Part shown: piece by piece, positions 1-7,754 of the stretch
Layout of the letters: each line of letters begins with the position of its first letter
Position numbering within the stretch: position 1 is the stretch's first letter
NCBI GenBank assembly: GCA_021812245.1
Contig: JAKAOK010000005.1
Location: 1-64,000, forward strand
Direction: 5' to 3'
From: a bacterium
Lineage (GTDB): Bacteria; SZUA-79; Acidulodesulfobacterales; Acidulodesulfobacteraceae
DNA: 64,000 nt
The notes under the pieces: model-generated
Seen by the model: the letters and a program-made list of their open reading frames with translations, nothing else
Told to the model about the DNA's origin: nothing
The model's database searches: none
Position numbers and translations under genes: made by a program

Positions 1-358
1 TTTGTTTTTCACCTGATGGGTGAATATAATTAGCAATAATTATATCACTGAAAGACAGATAAATAAAGGAGTTTTTTAGTTTTTAGCTAAGTTTCTATCG
101 GCAAATTAGGGTTCGTCCCAAATCCCGATTTAGAAATTTATTTTCTGGCATTTCCATCCGTATCAAAGACATGCTTCGATAAACACGGATGGAAATATCG
201 CTTTCGCGGGAATCCAGTGTTATTTAGTATTAGAACTTATAAATATTTTCTAAATCGGGATTTGGGTTCGTTTCACTCGGAATGGCACTTTTACGTCATT
301 GCGAGCGTAGCGAAGCAATCTGTCTTGCGCATTTAAATAAAAATCAAAAGCTAATCCG
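1..358. repeat. Non-coding left edge with MITE-A copy
   Basis: No gene is seen here. Bases 117-266 form a 150-bp element whose ends are inverted copies of CCCAAATCCCGATTTAG. Its interior carries an inverted pair (CATTTCCATCCG / CGGATGGAAAT) and a REP-like GCTTTCGCGGGAATCCA module. A nearly identical 150-bp copy lies at 14864-15013. A half REP (GTCATTGCGAGCGTAGCGAAGCAATC) follows near 295-322. This is a non-autonomous repeat; no transposase is present in it. Confidence 0.85.
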
Positions 359-1189
359 TCAATAAACGTAAAAACCGGAAAGCTTGTAAATAAAAGTTCC
401 TATTATATTAAGCCTGTTTATAGTCCAGTAACGCGGAAAAGGATTATATCTCGCCGCATCATGTATTGCTTTAACAGCCGCCCTGTCTAAGATATTTTCC
501 CCTGAAGACCGTAAAATATGCACTCTGTAAATAGAACCGTTTTTATTAATCGAAAACTCTATTACAAGCAGTCCCGACAGCCCTTCTCTCCTTGCCTTAT
601 AAGGATATTCCCATACGTTTTCTATTTTGTTTTTAACATGCAGTAAATACGACGCATATTTTATCGTGGTAGTATTAAGATTTACCGTAGCCGATTTTAT
701 GCCGCGAGAGGGATTTTTTATTCCGGTTCCGGTCCGACTGGGCACGGCTTGATTAAAAAATTTTCCCATGGGGAAAAGATTGCTCAATCTTCGCCTGAGT
801 CTTGGCTGTGCAGACGCATTATTCGATACTATATGCGAATTACTTATAACCCTGCGCCTGTATTTATTTGCAAAACGCCTTTGAAAAGGAGCCGGAGGGG
901 TAAACGGAACCGGTGCGGAAGAAGAATTGCTTAAAGAAGGTGGAGCGTTCAGCCTTGTATTTTTTCGGGCGTAATGCGGCTTAACGCTTGCATATTTCGG
1001 ATTTTTTATTTTAAATTTTTCGAGATTTTTAATAAATTTGTAAGGCTCTACTAGAACGGGTTTTGTATATTTATGGTTTTTTTTAGACTTTTTATGTTCA
1101 TTATCGTACTTCAGTAAAAGCAAAATCAGCGCCGAATGTATTGCAATAGAAACGATAACCGCATATATAAGTACTTTATTGCTTTTCAT
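359..1189 (-). CDS. TonB-like energy transducer
   Basis: A 276-residue inner-membrane-anchored protein of TonB type, expected to pass proton-motive energy from ExbB/ExbD to outer-membrane receptors. One N-terminal membrane segment (about residues 7-26) follows a short basic cytoplasmic tail. A Pro/Ser/Arg-rich linker follows (APVPFTPPAPF and Arg-rich runs). The C-terminal 95 residues match the TonB C-terminal fold (VWEYPYKARREGLSG, VIEFSINKNGSI, SSGENILDRAAVKAI). No exbB, exbD or receptor gene lies beside it, so its partners are elsewhere. It is divergent from purC. A TolA-like or GspC-like role is less likely given the canonical TonB C-terminus. Confidence 0.85.
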   Translation of the reverse strand: MKSNKVLIYAVIVSIAIHSALILLLLKYDNEHKKSKKNHKYTKPVLVEPYKFIKNLEKFKIKNPKYASVKPHYARKNTRLNAPPSLSNSSSAPVPFTPPAPFQRRFANKYRRRVISNSHIVSNNASAQPRLRRRLSNLFPMGKFFNQAVPSRTGTGIKNPSRGIKSATVNLNTTTIKYASYLLHVKNKIENVWEYPYKARREGLSGLLVIEFSINKNGSIYRVHILRSSGENILDRAAVKAIHDAARYNPFPRYWTINRLNIIGTFIYKLSGFYVY

Positions 1190-1309
1190 GTTATGAATAA
1201 ATTTACAGTTATTTATTTATTTTACATTATTTTAAATTGATTTAAAATCATTTTAGATTTAAAATTATATTGATTTAATTAATTAATTTTATAAACATAG
1301 GAGGTGTTT

Positions 1310-2035
1310 ATGAAAGTTTCGGAAGAAAAAGGCTTTAAAAAAATTTATGAAGGCAAGGCTAAAATCCTTTATTTGTATGGCAAAGACGAAAGCAGGCTTG
1401 TAACCTACTTTAAAGACGATGCCACCGCATTTAACGGACAGAAAAAAGGAACTATTCTAAAAAAGGGGGGATTCAATAACGCCATATCCTCTTCCCTGTT
1501 TAAACTGTTAAAGAGCAAGGGCATAGAAAGCCATTTTATCGAAAAATTATCGGAAAGAGAAATGCTTGTTCATAATCTTAAAATGTTTCCGGTAGAGTTT
1601 GTAGTCAGAAACTATACCGCAGGAAGCCTCGCTAAAAAGATGGGCCTCGAAGAAGGAGTCAAACTGCTTTCCCCCGTCGTAGAACTGTATTTTAAAAGCG
1701 ACGAGCTCGGCGACCCTATGATTAACGAAACCTACGTAAAGGCATTCGACCTTGGAGAAACAAAAGATGTAGAAGAGGCTGAAAAAATCGCATTGAATAT
1801 AAACAAAATTCTAAAGGATTTCTTTGATAAAAACGGTCTTTTGCTCGTCGATTATAAACTGGAATTCGGAATTTTAAACGGAAAAGTTCTTTTGGCGGAC
1901 GAAATTACTCCCGATACTATGAGGCTGTGGGATAAGATAACGCTTGAAAAAGTCGATAAAGACAGATTCAGGCGCGACCTCGGCGGCGTAGAAGAAGCCT
2001 ATAAGCGCGTTTACGACATTACGTCTAATATATAA
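1310..2035 (+). CDS. purC: SAICAR synthase (PurC)
   Basis: Phosphoribosylaminoimidazole-succinocarboxamide synthase, which adds aspartate to CAIR in purine synthesis, in the cytoplasm. The N-terminus (KIYEGKAKILY) is the ATP-binding glycine/lysine motif. Family signatures FKDDATAFN, VEFVVRNYTAGSL and LVDYKLEFG are all present, and the 241-residue length is normal. I chose the ATG at 1310 rather than the track's GTG at 1304, because AGGAGG (1299-1304) overlaps the GTG but is spaced 5 nt from the ATG. It is monocistronic here, followed directly by a MITE-B repeat. Confidence 0.96.
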   Translation: MKVSEEKGFKKIYEGKAKILYLYGKDESRLVTYFKDDATAFNGQKKGTILKKGGFNNAISSSLFKLLKSKGIESHFIEKLSEREMLVHNLKMFPVEFVVRNYTAGSLAKKMGLEEGVKLLSPVVELYFKSDELGDPMINETYVKAFDLGETKDVEEAEKIALNINKILKDFFDKNGLLLVDYKLEFGILNGKVLLADEITPDTMRLWDKITLEKVDKDRFRRDLGGVEEAYKRVYDITSNI

Positions 2036-2038
2036 CGA

Positions 2039-2209
2039 CAGATTGGTTAGCTGCGCTGGACTTCGTCCGCTTGCGCTCGTAATGACGGACGTAAAAGCGT
2101 CATTGCGAGCATATCTTTGACTGCATTTATAAAACCAACGGTTTTATGCCGGCAAAGATGGGACGGACGAAGTCCAGCGTGGCTAACTCCGGCGCAGCTA
2201 ACCAATCTG
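2039..2209. repeat. MITE-B element between purC and peroxiredoxin
   Basis: A 171-bp element whose ends are inverted copies of CAGATTGGTTAGCTGCGC. It carries an inner palindrome made of CATATCTTTGACTGC and GGCAAAGATG around AAAACCAACGGTTTT. Related copies are at 17769-17841, 43020-43200 and 47055-47170, and the inner palindrome recurs nested inside a MITE-A copy near 51505-51575. It lies between the convergent ends of purC and the peroxiredoxin gene, where its hairpin could act as a transcript end (inference). Confidence 0.8.
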
Positions 2210-2215
2210 CTTTTT

Positions 2216-2839
2216 TTATTTCAACGCTTCGTAAACCTTGCCGACGACATCCGGTCCAGGCTTAATCGTTTTCCCGCCCTTATGCCATTTTGCCGGACAG
2301 ACTTCGTCGGGATGGGCGGATACGTATATATTAGCTTCCACCTTTCTGACAAGTTCGTCCGCATTCCTGCCGACGTTAAAGAAATTAACCTCAGAGGCGG
2401 TAAGGACGCCTTCCGGATTGATAATAAAAGTGCCTCTTAATGCAAGTCCGCTTTCTTCGTCATAAACGTCGAAAAGTCTTGAAACCTTTCCGGTAGGGTC
2501 TGCGCCCATAATAAACTTTACTTTTTCCAGAAGTTTCTCGTCTCTATGCCACGCCATATGAACAAAATGGGTATCGGTGCTTATAGAAACTATCTGCGCT
2601 CCCATTTTTTCCAGTTCATTCTGCTTTTCCGCATAATCGGCAAGCTCGGTCGGACATATAAACGTATAGTCTGCAGGATAAAATACCAGAATAGTCCATT
2701 TTTTATTTTTTTTAGCTTCTTCTAAGCTGAATTTTCCGAACCCATGGGTCTTCGGATCGTAGGTGTTAATCTCCCCGAAGGACGGAATCGGTTTACCGAT
2801 GGCCGCAATTTCAAATTCTTCATAACTTTCTTCGCACAT
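2216..2839 (-). CDS. 2-Cys peroxiredoxin (AhpC/TSA family)
   Basis: A thiol peroxidase that reduces H2O2 and organic or sulfur peroxides in the cytoplasm. The peroxidatic Cys62 lies in FYPADYTFICPTEL and the resolving Cys in HPDEVCPAKW near residue 175, giving a typical 2-Cys Prx1/AhpC layout. Length 207. No AhpF or thioredoxin reductase gene is adjacent. Upstream, on the same strand, there is a consensus promoter (2892-2920) and a Fur/PerR-like box (2874-2888) at the expected start site. The RBS is AAGGAGG before the ATG. A second, unrelated peroxidase (Tpx) is encoded at 15 kb. Confidence 0.95.
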   Translation of the reverse strand: MCEESYEEFEIAAIGKPIPSFGEINTYDPKTHGFGKFSLEEAKKNKKWTILVFYPADYTFICPTELADYAEKQNELEKMGAQIVSISTDTHFVHMAWHRDEKLLEKVKFIMGADPTGKVSRLFDVYDEESGLALRGTFIINPEGVLTASEVNFFNVGRNADELVRKVEANIYVSAHPDEVCPAKWHKGGKTIKPGPDVVGKVYEALK

Positions 2840-2873
2840 AAAAATACCTCCTTTTTTATAGGAACAGATTAAA

Positions 2874-2888
2874 TAGTAATAATTATCA
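2874..2888 (-). promoter_or_regulatory. Fur/PerR-like operator of peroxiredoxin
   Basis: On the minus strand TGATAATTATTACTA agrees with the 7-1-7 Fur-family core TGATAATnATTATCA at all but two positions. It begins only a few bases downstream of the -10 box, overlapping the expected transcription start, where a repressor would block initiation. PerR or Fur regulation of a peroxiredoxin is common in bacteria; which regulator binds here cannot be told from sequence. Confidence 0.5.
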
Positions 2889-2891
2889 TTA

Positions 2892-2920
2892 AATATATAT
2901 TATTTTTTTTAGTATGTCAA
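2892..2920 (-). promoter_or_regulatory. Sigma70-type promoter of peroxiredoxin
   Basis: TTGACA (2915-2920) and TATATT (2892-2897) on the minus strand, with a 17-bp AT-rich spacer. Predicted start is around 2884, leaving a leader of about 45 nt with an AAGGAGG ribosome-binding site. Confidence 0.7.
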
Positions 2921-2939
2921 GATAATTTATTACCCTAAA

Positions 2940-3229
2940 ATTGCCGACAGAAACCCTTGAAACTGCTATAAAGTTAAATAAATTCTGGATTCCCGCTTTA
3001 GCGATATTTCCGTCCAAGTTTATCAAAACATGTCTTTGATGCAGGCGGGAATCCATAATTAAAATTTTCTACCGGCAATTTTGGGATTACCGACGGTCAT
3101 AGTTTAATTATATCGCATAATAGGAGTTTTTCTTGATGAAGAGATAAACTTAAAAGGCAAAGAGAAGGCTTGCGTCCGCCATTAATCTTAATATGTAAGA
3201 TGATTAAGAGGATTGGGCGGGCGGCTTAT
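2940..3229. repeat. Intergenic REP-like repeat
   Basis: No gene is seen. Bases of about 2985-3060 hold a GGATTCCCGCTTTAGCGATATTTCCGTC-type module, with a CAAAACATGTCTTTGATG inner palindrome and a closing GCGGGAATCCA. It is flanked by a short inverted pair, CCTAAAATTGCCG / CGGCAATTTTGGG. It is a degenerate member of the same modular repeat set as the MITE-A interiors. The remaining 150 bp are unremarkable. Confidence 0.65.
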
Positions 3230-3865
3230 TTAATCGACCTTAATAATATAGGGCTTTACTTTGAATTTCTTTGATATAATATTTTCTATGGATTTAGCTC
3301 CTTTAGCCGTAGAAAATTTTCCGACCCTGACCTGCTGGTAAACAGCTTTTGCAGTCTTACCGGAAACGCTGATAGGAACTATATATGCAAAAAATCCCAT
3401 AGAATTAAGCTTGTCCGCCAGAGTTTTAGCCTGCGCATAATTTTTAAGAGCAGCCACTTGAATAGTATAATAAATTTTAGAATTAAAAGTCTTTTTTGTT
3501 ATATATTTATATACGTACACAGGTTTTTTTACGTAAACTATTTTAGTTTTTACTTCAGGTTTTGCAGCAGGTTTATTTTCGGGTTTTCTAACAATTTCCG
3601 TTTTTCCCTCTTTTATTTTACCTTTTTTTAAAGAGGCTAATTTTGAAATGGGAGCAAATTTTATATTATCTGCGGAAACGGGGTTTTGTTCTTCGGAGTT
3701 TTGTCCGGTCTTCGGCGTATTTTTATTTTTTAAGGCAGATTCTTTTATCGTTCCTTCTTTTGAGTTTTTAGGAGACAATTTTTTGCCTATAAAGAGCCCG
3801 AATACAAAAACTATAAATATTATTACCAGAAATACGGCAACGGCGGTAATCTTATCTTTTTTCAA
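3230..3865 (-). CDS. SPOR-domain membrane protein
   Basis: A 211-residue protein with one N-terminal membrane segment (about residues 7-27), a Lys/Pro-rich periplasmic linker and a C-terminal SPOR domain (YYTIQVAALKNYAQAKTLADKL ... VRVGKFSTAKGA). SPOR domains bind denuded septal peptidoglycan, so the protein probably acts at the division site or in cell-wall remodelling. It has the DedD/FtsN-like architecture, but the sequence does not decide which. It is one base from the upstream small Cys-rich gene, so the two are co-transcribed. Confidence 0.85.
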   Translation of the reverse strand: MKKDKITAVAVFLVIIFIVFVFGLFIGKKLSPKNSKEGTIKESALKNKNTPKTGQNSEEQNPVSADNIKFAPISKLASLKKGKIKEGKTEIVRKPENKPAAKPEVKTKIVYVKKPVYVYKYITKKTFNSKIYYTIQVAALKNYAQAKTLADKLNSMGFFAYIVPISVSGKTAKAVYQQVRVGKFSTAKGAKSIENIISKKFKVKPYIIKVD

Positions 3866-3866
3866 A

Positions 3867-4052
3867 TTAGTTTATCCTGTCGCTTTTAAAATTATTTATA
3901 AAGTGCATAAGTTCTTCAATGCCGGATATAGTAATCGAAACGTCTCTGGAAAAATCCGGACAATTGAAAATCTCGATTCCGGAAATGCTGTACTTTTTTT
4001 TGCAGACGCCCCTCCAACTGCATACAGCGCACAAAACCACATTCTCATCCAT
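3867..4052 (-). CDS. Small Cys-rich protein upstream of SPOR gene
   Basis: A 61-residue protein with four cysteines spaced C8-x2-C11-x5-C17 and C31, in the context CAVCSWRGVCKKKYS ... NCPDFSRDVSI. This resembles a small family of conserved hypothetical proteins I recall from deltaproteobacteria, with a C-x2-C-W-R-x2-C core. The four Cys could bind a metal or an Fe-S cluster. It ends one base before the SPOR gene, which argues that it is real. Function unknown. Confidence 0.6.
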   Translation of the reverse strand: MDENVVLCAVCSWRGVCKKKYSISGIEIFNCPDFSRDVSITISGIEELMHFINNFKSDRIN

Positions 4053-4316
4053 ATAATTTTATATCCTCTTTCCCGAATATTATTTAATATTAAAAATAAT
4101 TAAAAAATTTTAACTTTATTATACCATATACATTAATAAAAATAAATCCAAATAATATACCCTAATCCCGATTTAGAAATTTATATATTATATATCTGCA
4201 TAAAAATTTAAAAACTTAACTTATTTATTTTATATTGTTTAGTGTGGTAAAATAATACTGACGAAAAACAATAAGCCGCAGTTTAAATATTGCGGCTATA
4301 CTTGCGGGGAAGATAA
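4053..4316. other. Divergent intergenic region with a solo MITE-A end
   Basis: A 264-bp AT-rich spacer between the divergent Cys-rich and RNase E/G genes. Bases 4160-4184 (CCCTAATCCCGATTTAGAAA) match one terminus of the MITE-A family with no matching right end, so this is a solo end or a decayed copy. Promoters for both genes must lie here, but I cannot pick a convincing pair of boxes. Confidence 0.5.
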
Positions 4317-5882
4317 TTGACTAAAGAACTTATCATAAATAAAGATGATTTTGAAACGCGTATTGCATTAATAGAGGACGGCAAATTAGCCGAAATTTTT
4401 ATCGAACGCGACGAAAGTACTCCTAAGCACGGAAACATTTATAAAGGGAAGGTGATGCAGGTTCTTCCGGGCATTCAGGCTTCCTTCATCGACATAGGAT
4501 GGGAAAAATCGGCATTTTTATATGCCGGGGATTTTTTTGAGATAGAAGGTTCGGATTACGATTTTTTTGAATCTGGAGCCGAAGAATCCGAAAACGGAGA
4601 AAATTGCACAAGCGAAACAGAAACGGGGCGGGGCAGCAAACCAGACTTAAAACGCAAAAAACCTAAAAGGAATAGAAAAGGTCTGCCTAATATAGACCAA
4701 CTCGTCAAAAAAAATCAGGAAATTCTCGTGCAGATTGCCAAGGAGCCGGTAAAGACCAAAGGCGCCCGGGTTACAAGTCATATATCCCTTCCAGGCAGGT
4801 TCCTCGTATATATGCCGACCTCTTCGTCTATCGGAATATCAAGAAAAATAAGAAGCGACGCGGAGAAAAAAAGGCTTAAAAACATAGTCCTGAAATATAG
4901 GAGCGAGGGCACCGGTTTTATAATAAGAACCGCCGCCGAGAATGCCTCCGAAATAGACATCGAAAGAGACATCAAATTTCTTACGAGTTTATGGAACAAT
5001 ATATATAACGAACAGCTTAAAGCAAAAGCCCCTGAACTTATCTTCAGGGACATCGGTCTGTCTTTAAGAGTTTTAAGGGACTTTCTTAATAAAAAAATCG
5101 ATAAAATTATAATAGACGAAAAAGAAGAATACAAAAAGATTACCGAATTTCTTTCTATCCAGTCCCCCGAATACATTAACATCGTCGAGTTATACAAGGG
5201 CAAGGGCGGGGCTTCCTTGTTCGACCGCTTCAGCCTCGAAAAAGAAATTTCTAAGTCGCTGAACAAAAAAGTCTGGCTTAAATCGGGAGGCTATATAGTA
5301 ATAGACCACGCGGAGGCGCTTACGGCGATAGACGTTAATACCGGCAAGTTCGTCGGAAAGAGAAATTTTGAAGACACTATACTTAAAACAAATCTTGAAG
5401 CCGCAAAAGAAATAGCGTTTCAATTAAGACTCAGGAATATAGGCGGAATTATAGTAATCGACTTTATCGATATGGCTAAGGAAGACTCTAAAGAAAAAGT
5501 TTACAGAACTCTGGAAGAGTCGCTTAAAAACGACAGAGTCAAAACTACCATTAACAGAATAACGGAACTGGGGCTTGTCGAAATGACCAGAAAGAGGACG
5601 GGAAACAGTCTCGCAGCCGTGTTTTTGGAGCAATGCCCTATGTGCGAAGGCTCCGGTATGATAAAATCGACTCAGACCATCTGCTTTGAAATATTAAGAG
5701 CGGTTTCCCGCCATGCAAAAAGGACGAGGGCAAAAAAAATTACGGCTACCGTTCACCCGGGCGTTATGAATAAGCTGTATGAAAACGAAAAAATAATAAA
5801 AGCACTTGAAGAAAAAATAAATAAAACGATAAATATTAAAATGCAGGACGGTTTTTATCCGGAATATTTTGAAATTTCCTGA
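4317..5882 (+). CDS. rng: Ribonuclease E/G
   Basis: Endoribonuclease for rRNA maturation and mRNA decay. Residues 35-100 form the S1 domain (KGKVMQVLPGIQASFIDIG), interrupted by a charged insert rich in Glu/Ser/Lys (about residues 80-130). The catalytic DNase I-like part carries AIDVNTGKFVGK and IIVIDFIDM, which hold the two metal-binding Asp. The CPMCEGSG motif supplies the Cys pair for the Zn-link. The 521-residue length and lack of a long C-terminal scaffold favour RNase G over full RNase E. Start is TTG at 4317, preceded by GCGGGGA; no in-frame ATG fits better. Confidence 0.93.
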   Translation: MTKELIINKDDFETRIALIEDGKLAEIFIERDESTPKHGNIYKGKVMQVLPGIQASFIDIGWEKSAFLYAGDFFEIEGSDYDFFESGAEESENGENCTSETETGRGSKPDLKRKKPKRNRKGLPNIDQLVKKNQEILVQIAKEPVKTKGARVTSHISLPGRFLVYMPTSSSIGISRKIRSDAEKKRLKNIVLKYRSEGTGFIIRTAAENASEIDIERDIKFLTSLWNNIYNEQLKAKAPELIFRDIGLSLRVLRDFLNKKIDKIIIDEKEEYKKITEFLSIQSPEYINIVELYKGKGGASLFDRFSLEKEISKSLNKKVWLKSGGYIVIDHAEALTAIDVNTGKFVGKRNFEDTILKTNLEAAKEIAFQLRLRNIGGIIVIDFIDMAKEDSKEKVYRTLEESLKNDRVKTTINRITELGLVEMTRKRTGNSLAAVFLEQCPMCEGSGMIKSTQTICFEILRAVSRHAKRTRAKKITATVHPGVMNKLYENEKIIKALEEKINKTINIKMQDGFYPEYFEIS

Positions 5883-5892
5883 ATTATTATTA

Positions 5893-6074
5893 CCCTAATC
5901 CTTCATTAGAAAATATTTAATAAATTGCGAGAACCCGTCATTGCGAGCGCACTATTCCGTCATTGCGAGCGCAGCGAAGCAATCTAAAGCGAGATTGCTT
6001 CGCTGCGCTCGCAATGACATTATTAAGTGATTCAGGCAATTCATATATAAAAATTTCTAAATCGGGTTTGGGGT
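5893..6074. repeat. MITE-A copy with TGCGAGCGCAGCGAAGC palindrome
   Basis: Outer ends are CCCTAATCCTTCATTAG on the left and CTAAATCGGGTTTGGGG on the right. The interior holds a long hairpin made of CATTGCGAGCGCAGCGAAGC and its inverse around TAAAGCGAGA. The sister copy at 32079-32272 has the same layout and shared flanks (TTCAGGCAATTCATATATAAA). It fills the spacer between convergent rng and ftsB. Confidence 0.75.
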
Positions 6075-6116
6075 ATATTCAAATAATTGCAATAGTTTCT
6101 AAGGCGATTTAAGGTA

Positions 6117-6440
6117 TTATTTTTTCTTTGCCTTCTTATTTTTGTTTTTGCCGATAAATTTGAATACTATCTCGCCGGGCTTTATCATATTAAGTTTTTC
6201 CCTTGCCAGATTAGCGATATATTGTTTGTTATAAGTCAGTTCATAAATCTGACTGCTTATTTTTTTATTGCTTTTTTGAATTCCGGCAATATCTTTATCC
6301 ATACCTTGCTGTTCCGCCCTTAACCTATACACTTTGACCACGCCCTTAAGGCTGAAGAATATGATTAAGGCAAATAAAAAAACGAAAACGGTGCCTAATG
6401 TAAACTTAATATTAAGACTTTTTTCCTTGTTTGATTTCAT
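6117..6440 (-). CDS. FtsB/DivIC-type septum protein
   Basis: A 107-residue bitopic membrane protein of the DivIC/FtsB family. It has a short basic N-terminus, one membrane segment (about residues 13-30), and then a heptad-like coiled coil (YRLRAEQQGMDKDIAGIQ ... KISSQIYEL). The family C-terminal signature YIANLAREKLNMIKPGEIVFKF follows. It scaffolds the divisome with FtsL/FtsQ. It overlaps the end of thiC by 29 nt, so the two are translationally linked, an unusual neighbour for a division gene. It is the last gene of the cobalamin/thiamine run. Confidence 0.85.
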   Translation of the reverse strand: MKSNKEKSLNIKFTLGTVFVFLFALIIFFSLKGVVKVYRLRAEQQGMDKDIAGIQKSNKKISSQIYELTYNKQYIANLAREKLNMIKPGEIVFKFIGKNKNKKAKKK

Positions 6441-7710
6441 ATCTGAAATATTTTTTCACCCTTAACGGAGCGCAAAATTCCCCACACATACTGCATCCCG
6501 CCGTTTCATCGTTATTTTTAGACTTAAAAACCGCCCTTGAATAATCTGGGTCTATCGAATATCTGAACTGGCTTTCCCAGTCTATATCCCTTCTCGCTTT
6601 CGATATATTCAAATCGTCGCCCGTTTTCTTCAATTTTATCATGTCTCCTATATGGGCGGCAATCTTTGCCGATTTAACGCCTGTTTCCACGTCCTCTTCG
6701 GAAGGAAGGCCCAGATGTTCCGCCGGAGTCACGTAGCACAGAAAATCCGCTCCGAAAGAAGATGACAAAGCCCCGCCTATCGCCGAAGATATATGGTCGT
6801 AGCCTGCCGCAACGTCCGTAACGAGAGGCCCCAAAACATAAAACGGAGCATCGTTAGACATTTTCTTTTGAATTTTAACGTTGGCTTCTATCTCGTCTAT
6901 CGGAATATGTCCCGGACCTTCGACGATAGCCTGAACTCCATAATCTCTCGCAATATCGCAAAGCTCGCAGTTGATGATAAGTTCCTGCATATAAGCCCTA
7001 TCGAAAGAGTCCGCCGTAGCGCCAGCTCTTAAACCGTTTCCAAGACTCAATACCGTATCGTATTTTTTTAAAATTTTAAGCACGTCTTCAAACCTTTCGT
7101 ATAAAGGGTTTTCTTTATTGTTTTCTATCATCCACGCTATCATATACGCTCCCCCCTTGGAAACGAGACCGGCGTACCTGTAGGACTGCTTTTTCAATCT
7201 CTCCAAAGACATCATATTTAAACCGGAGTGTATCGCCATAAAAGAAACGCCGTCGGCGCACTGTTTTTCGATAACGTCTAAAACCAACTCATCCGGCATT
7301 TTTACGGGATTTTTATATATATCTATAGCTTCCCTGAATGCCTGATAAAGAGGAACGGTTCCGACCGGCAGAGAAGTATTGTTTAAAACTTCCTTTCTTA
7401 TAAGGTCTAAATCCCCTCCCACGCTAAGTTCCATTAACGTATCGGCTCCGGATTTTTCCGCGATAGCCGCCTTTCTTATTTCTTCGTCCAAATCTATATG
7501 ATTTGTGGAAGTCCCTATGCTTGCGTTTATTTTTGTAGTTAAATCTTTTCCTATCCCGACAAATTTGTCCCTGTTTTTATTGTGCAGGATAACGGCTTTG
7601 CCGCTTATTATGTTTTCTTTGAGCCTTTCTAATCCGACATTTTCTTTAGCCGAAACATATTTCATTCCGGCGGTGCATATATCTTTAAGCGCGTTTTCTT
7701 TTTCCGTCAT
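6412..7710 (-). CDS. thiC: Phosphomethylpyrimidine synthase ThiC
   Basis: Radical SAM enzyme converting aminoimidazole ribotide to HMP phosphate, the pyrimidine branch of thiamine synthesis. The C-terminal [4Fe-4S] motif C-x2-C-x4-C appears as CSMCGEFC. Conserved stretches VEGPGHIPIDEI, LGPLVTDVAAGYDHI and YVTPAEHLGLP are intact. The 432-residue length is the short bacterial form. Only 44 nt separate it from cbiA, leaving no room for a TPP riboswitch, so its expression should follow the cobalamin operon. Confidence 0.96.
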   Translation of the reverse strand: MTEKENALKDICTAGMKYVSAKENVGLERLKENIISGKAVILHNKNRDKFVGIGKDLTTKINASIGTSTNHIDLDEEIRKAAIAEKSGADTLMELSVGGDLDLIRKEVLNNTSLPVGTVPLYQAFREAIDIYKNPVKMPDELVLDVIEKQCADGVSFMAIHSGLNMMSLERLKKQSYRYAGLVSKGGAYMIAWMIENNKENPLYERFEDVLKILKKYDTVLSLGNGLRAGATADSFDRAYMQELIINCELCDIARDYGVQAIVEGPGHIPIDEIEANVKIQKKMSNDAPFYVLGPLVTDVAAGYDHISSAIGGALSSSFGADFLCYVTPAEHLGLPSEEDVETGVKSAKIAAHIGDMIKLKKTGDDLNISKARRDIDWESQFRYSIDPDYSRAVFKSKNNDETAGCSMCGEFCAPLRVKKYFRYEIKQGKKS

Positions 7711-7754
7711 ATATTTATTTCTCCTTGCGGCTATATCTATTTTTTAGTTTTAAA

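Noticed and set aside
5190-5633. Two minus-strand ORFs of 77 and 69 residues
   Set aside because: Antisense shadows of the RNase E/G gene.
7711-7754. TPP riboswitch ahead of thiC
   Set aside because: Only 44 nt separate thiC from cbiA, too short, and no thi-box sequence is seen.
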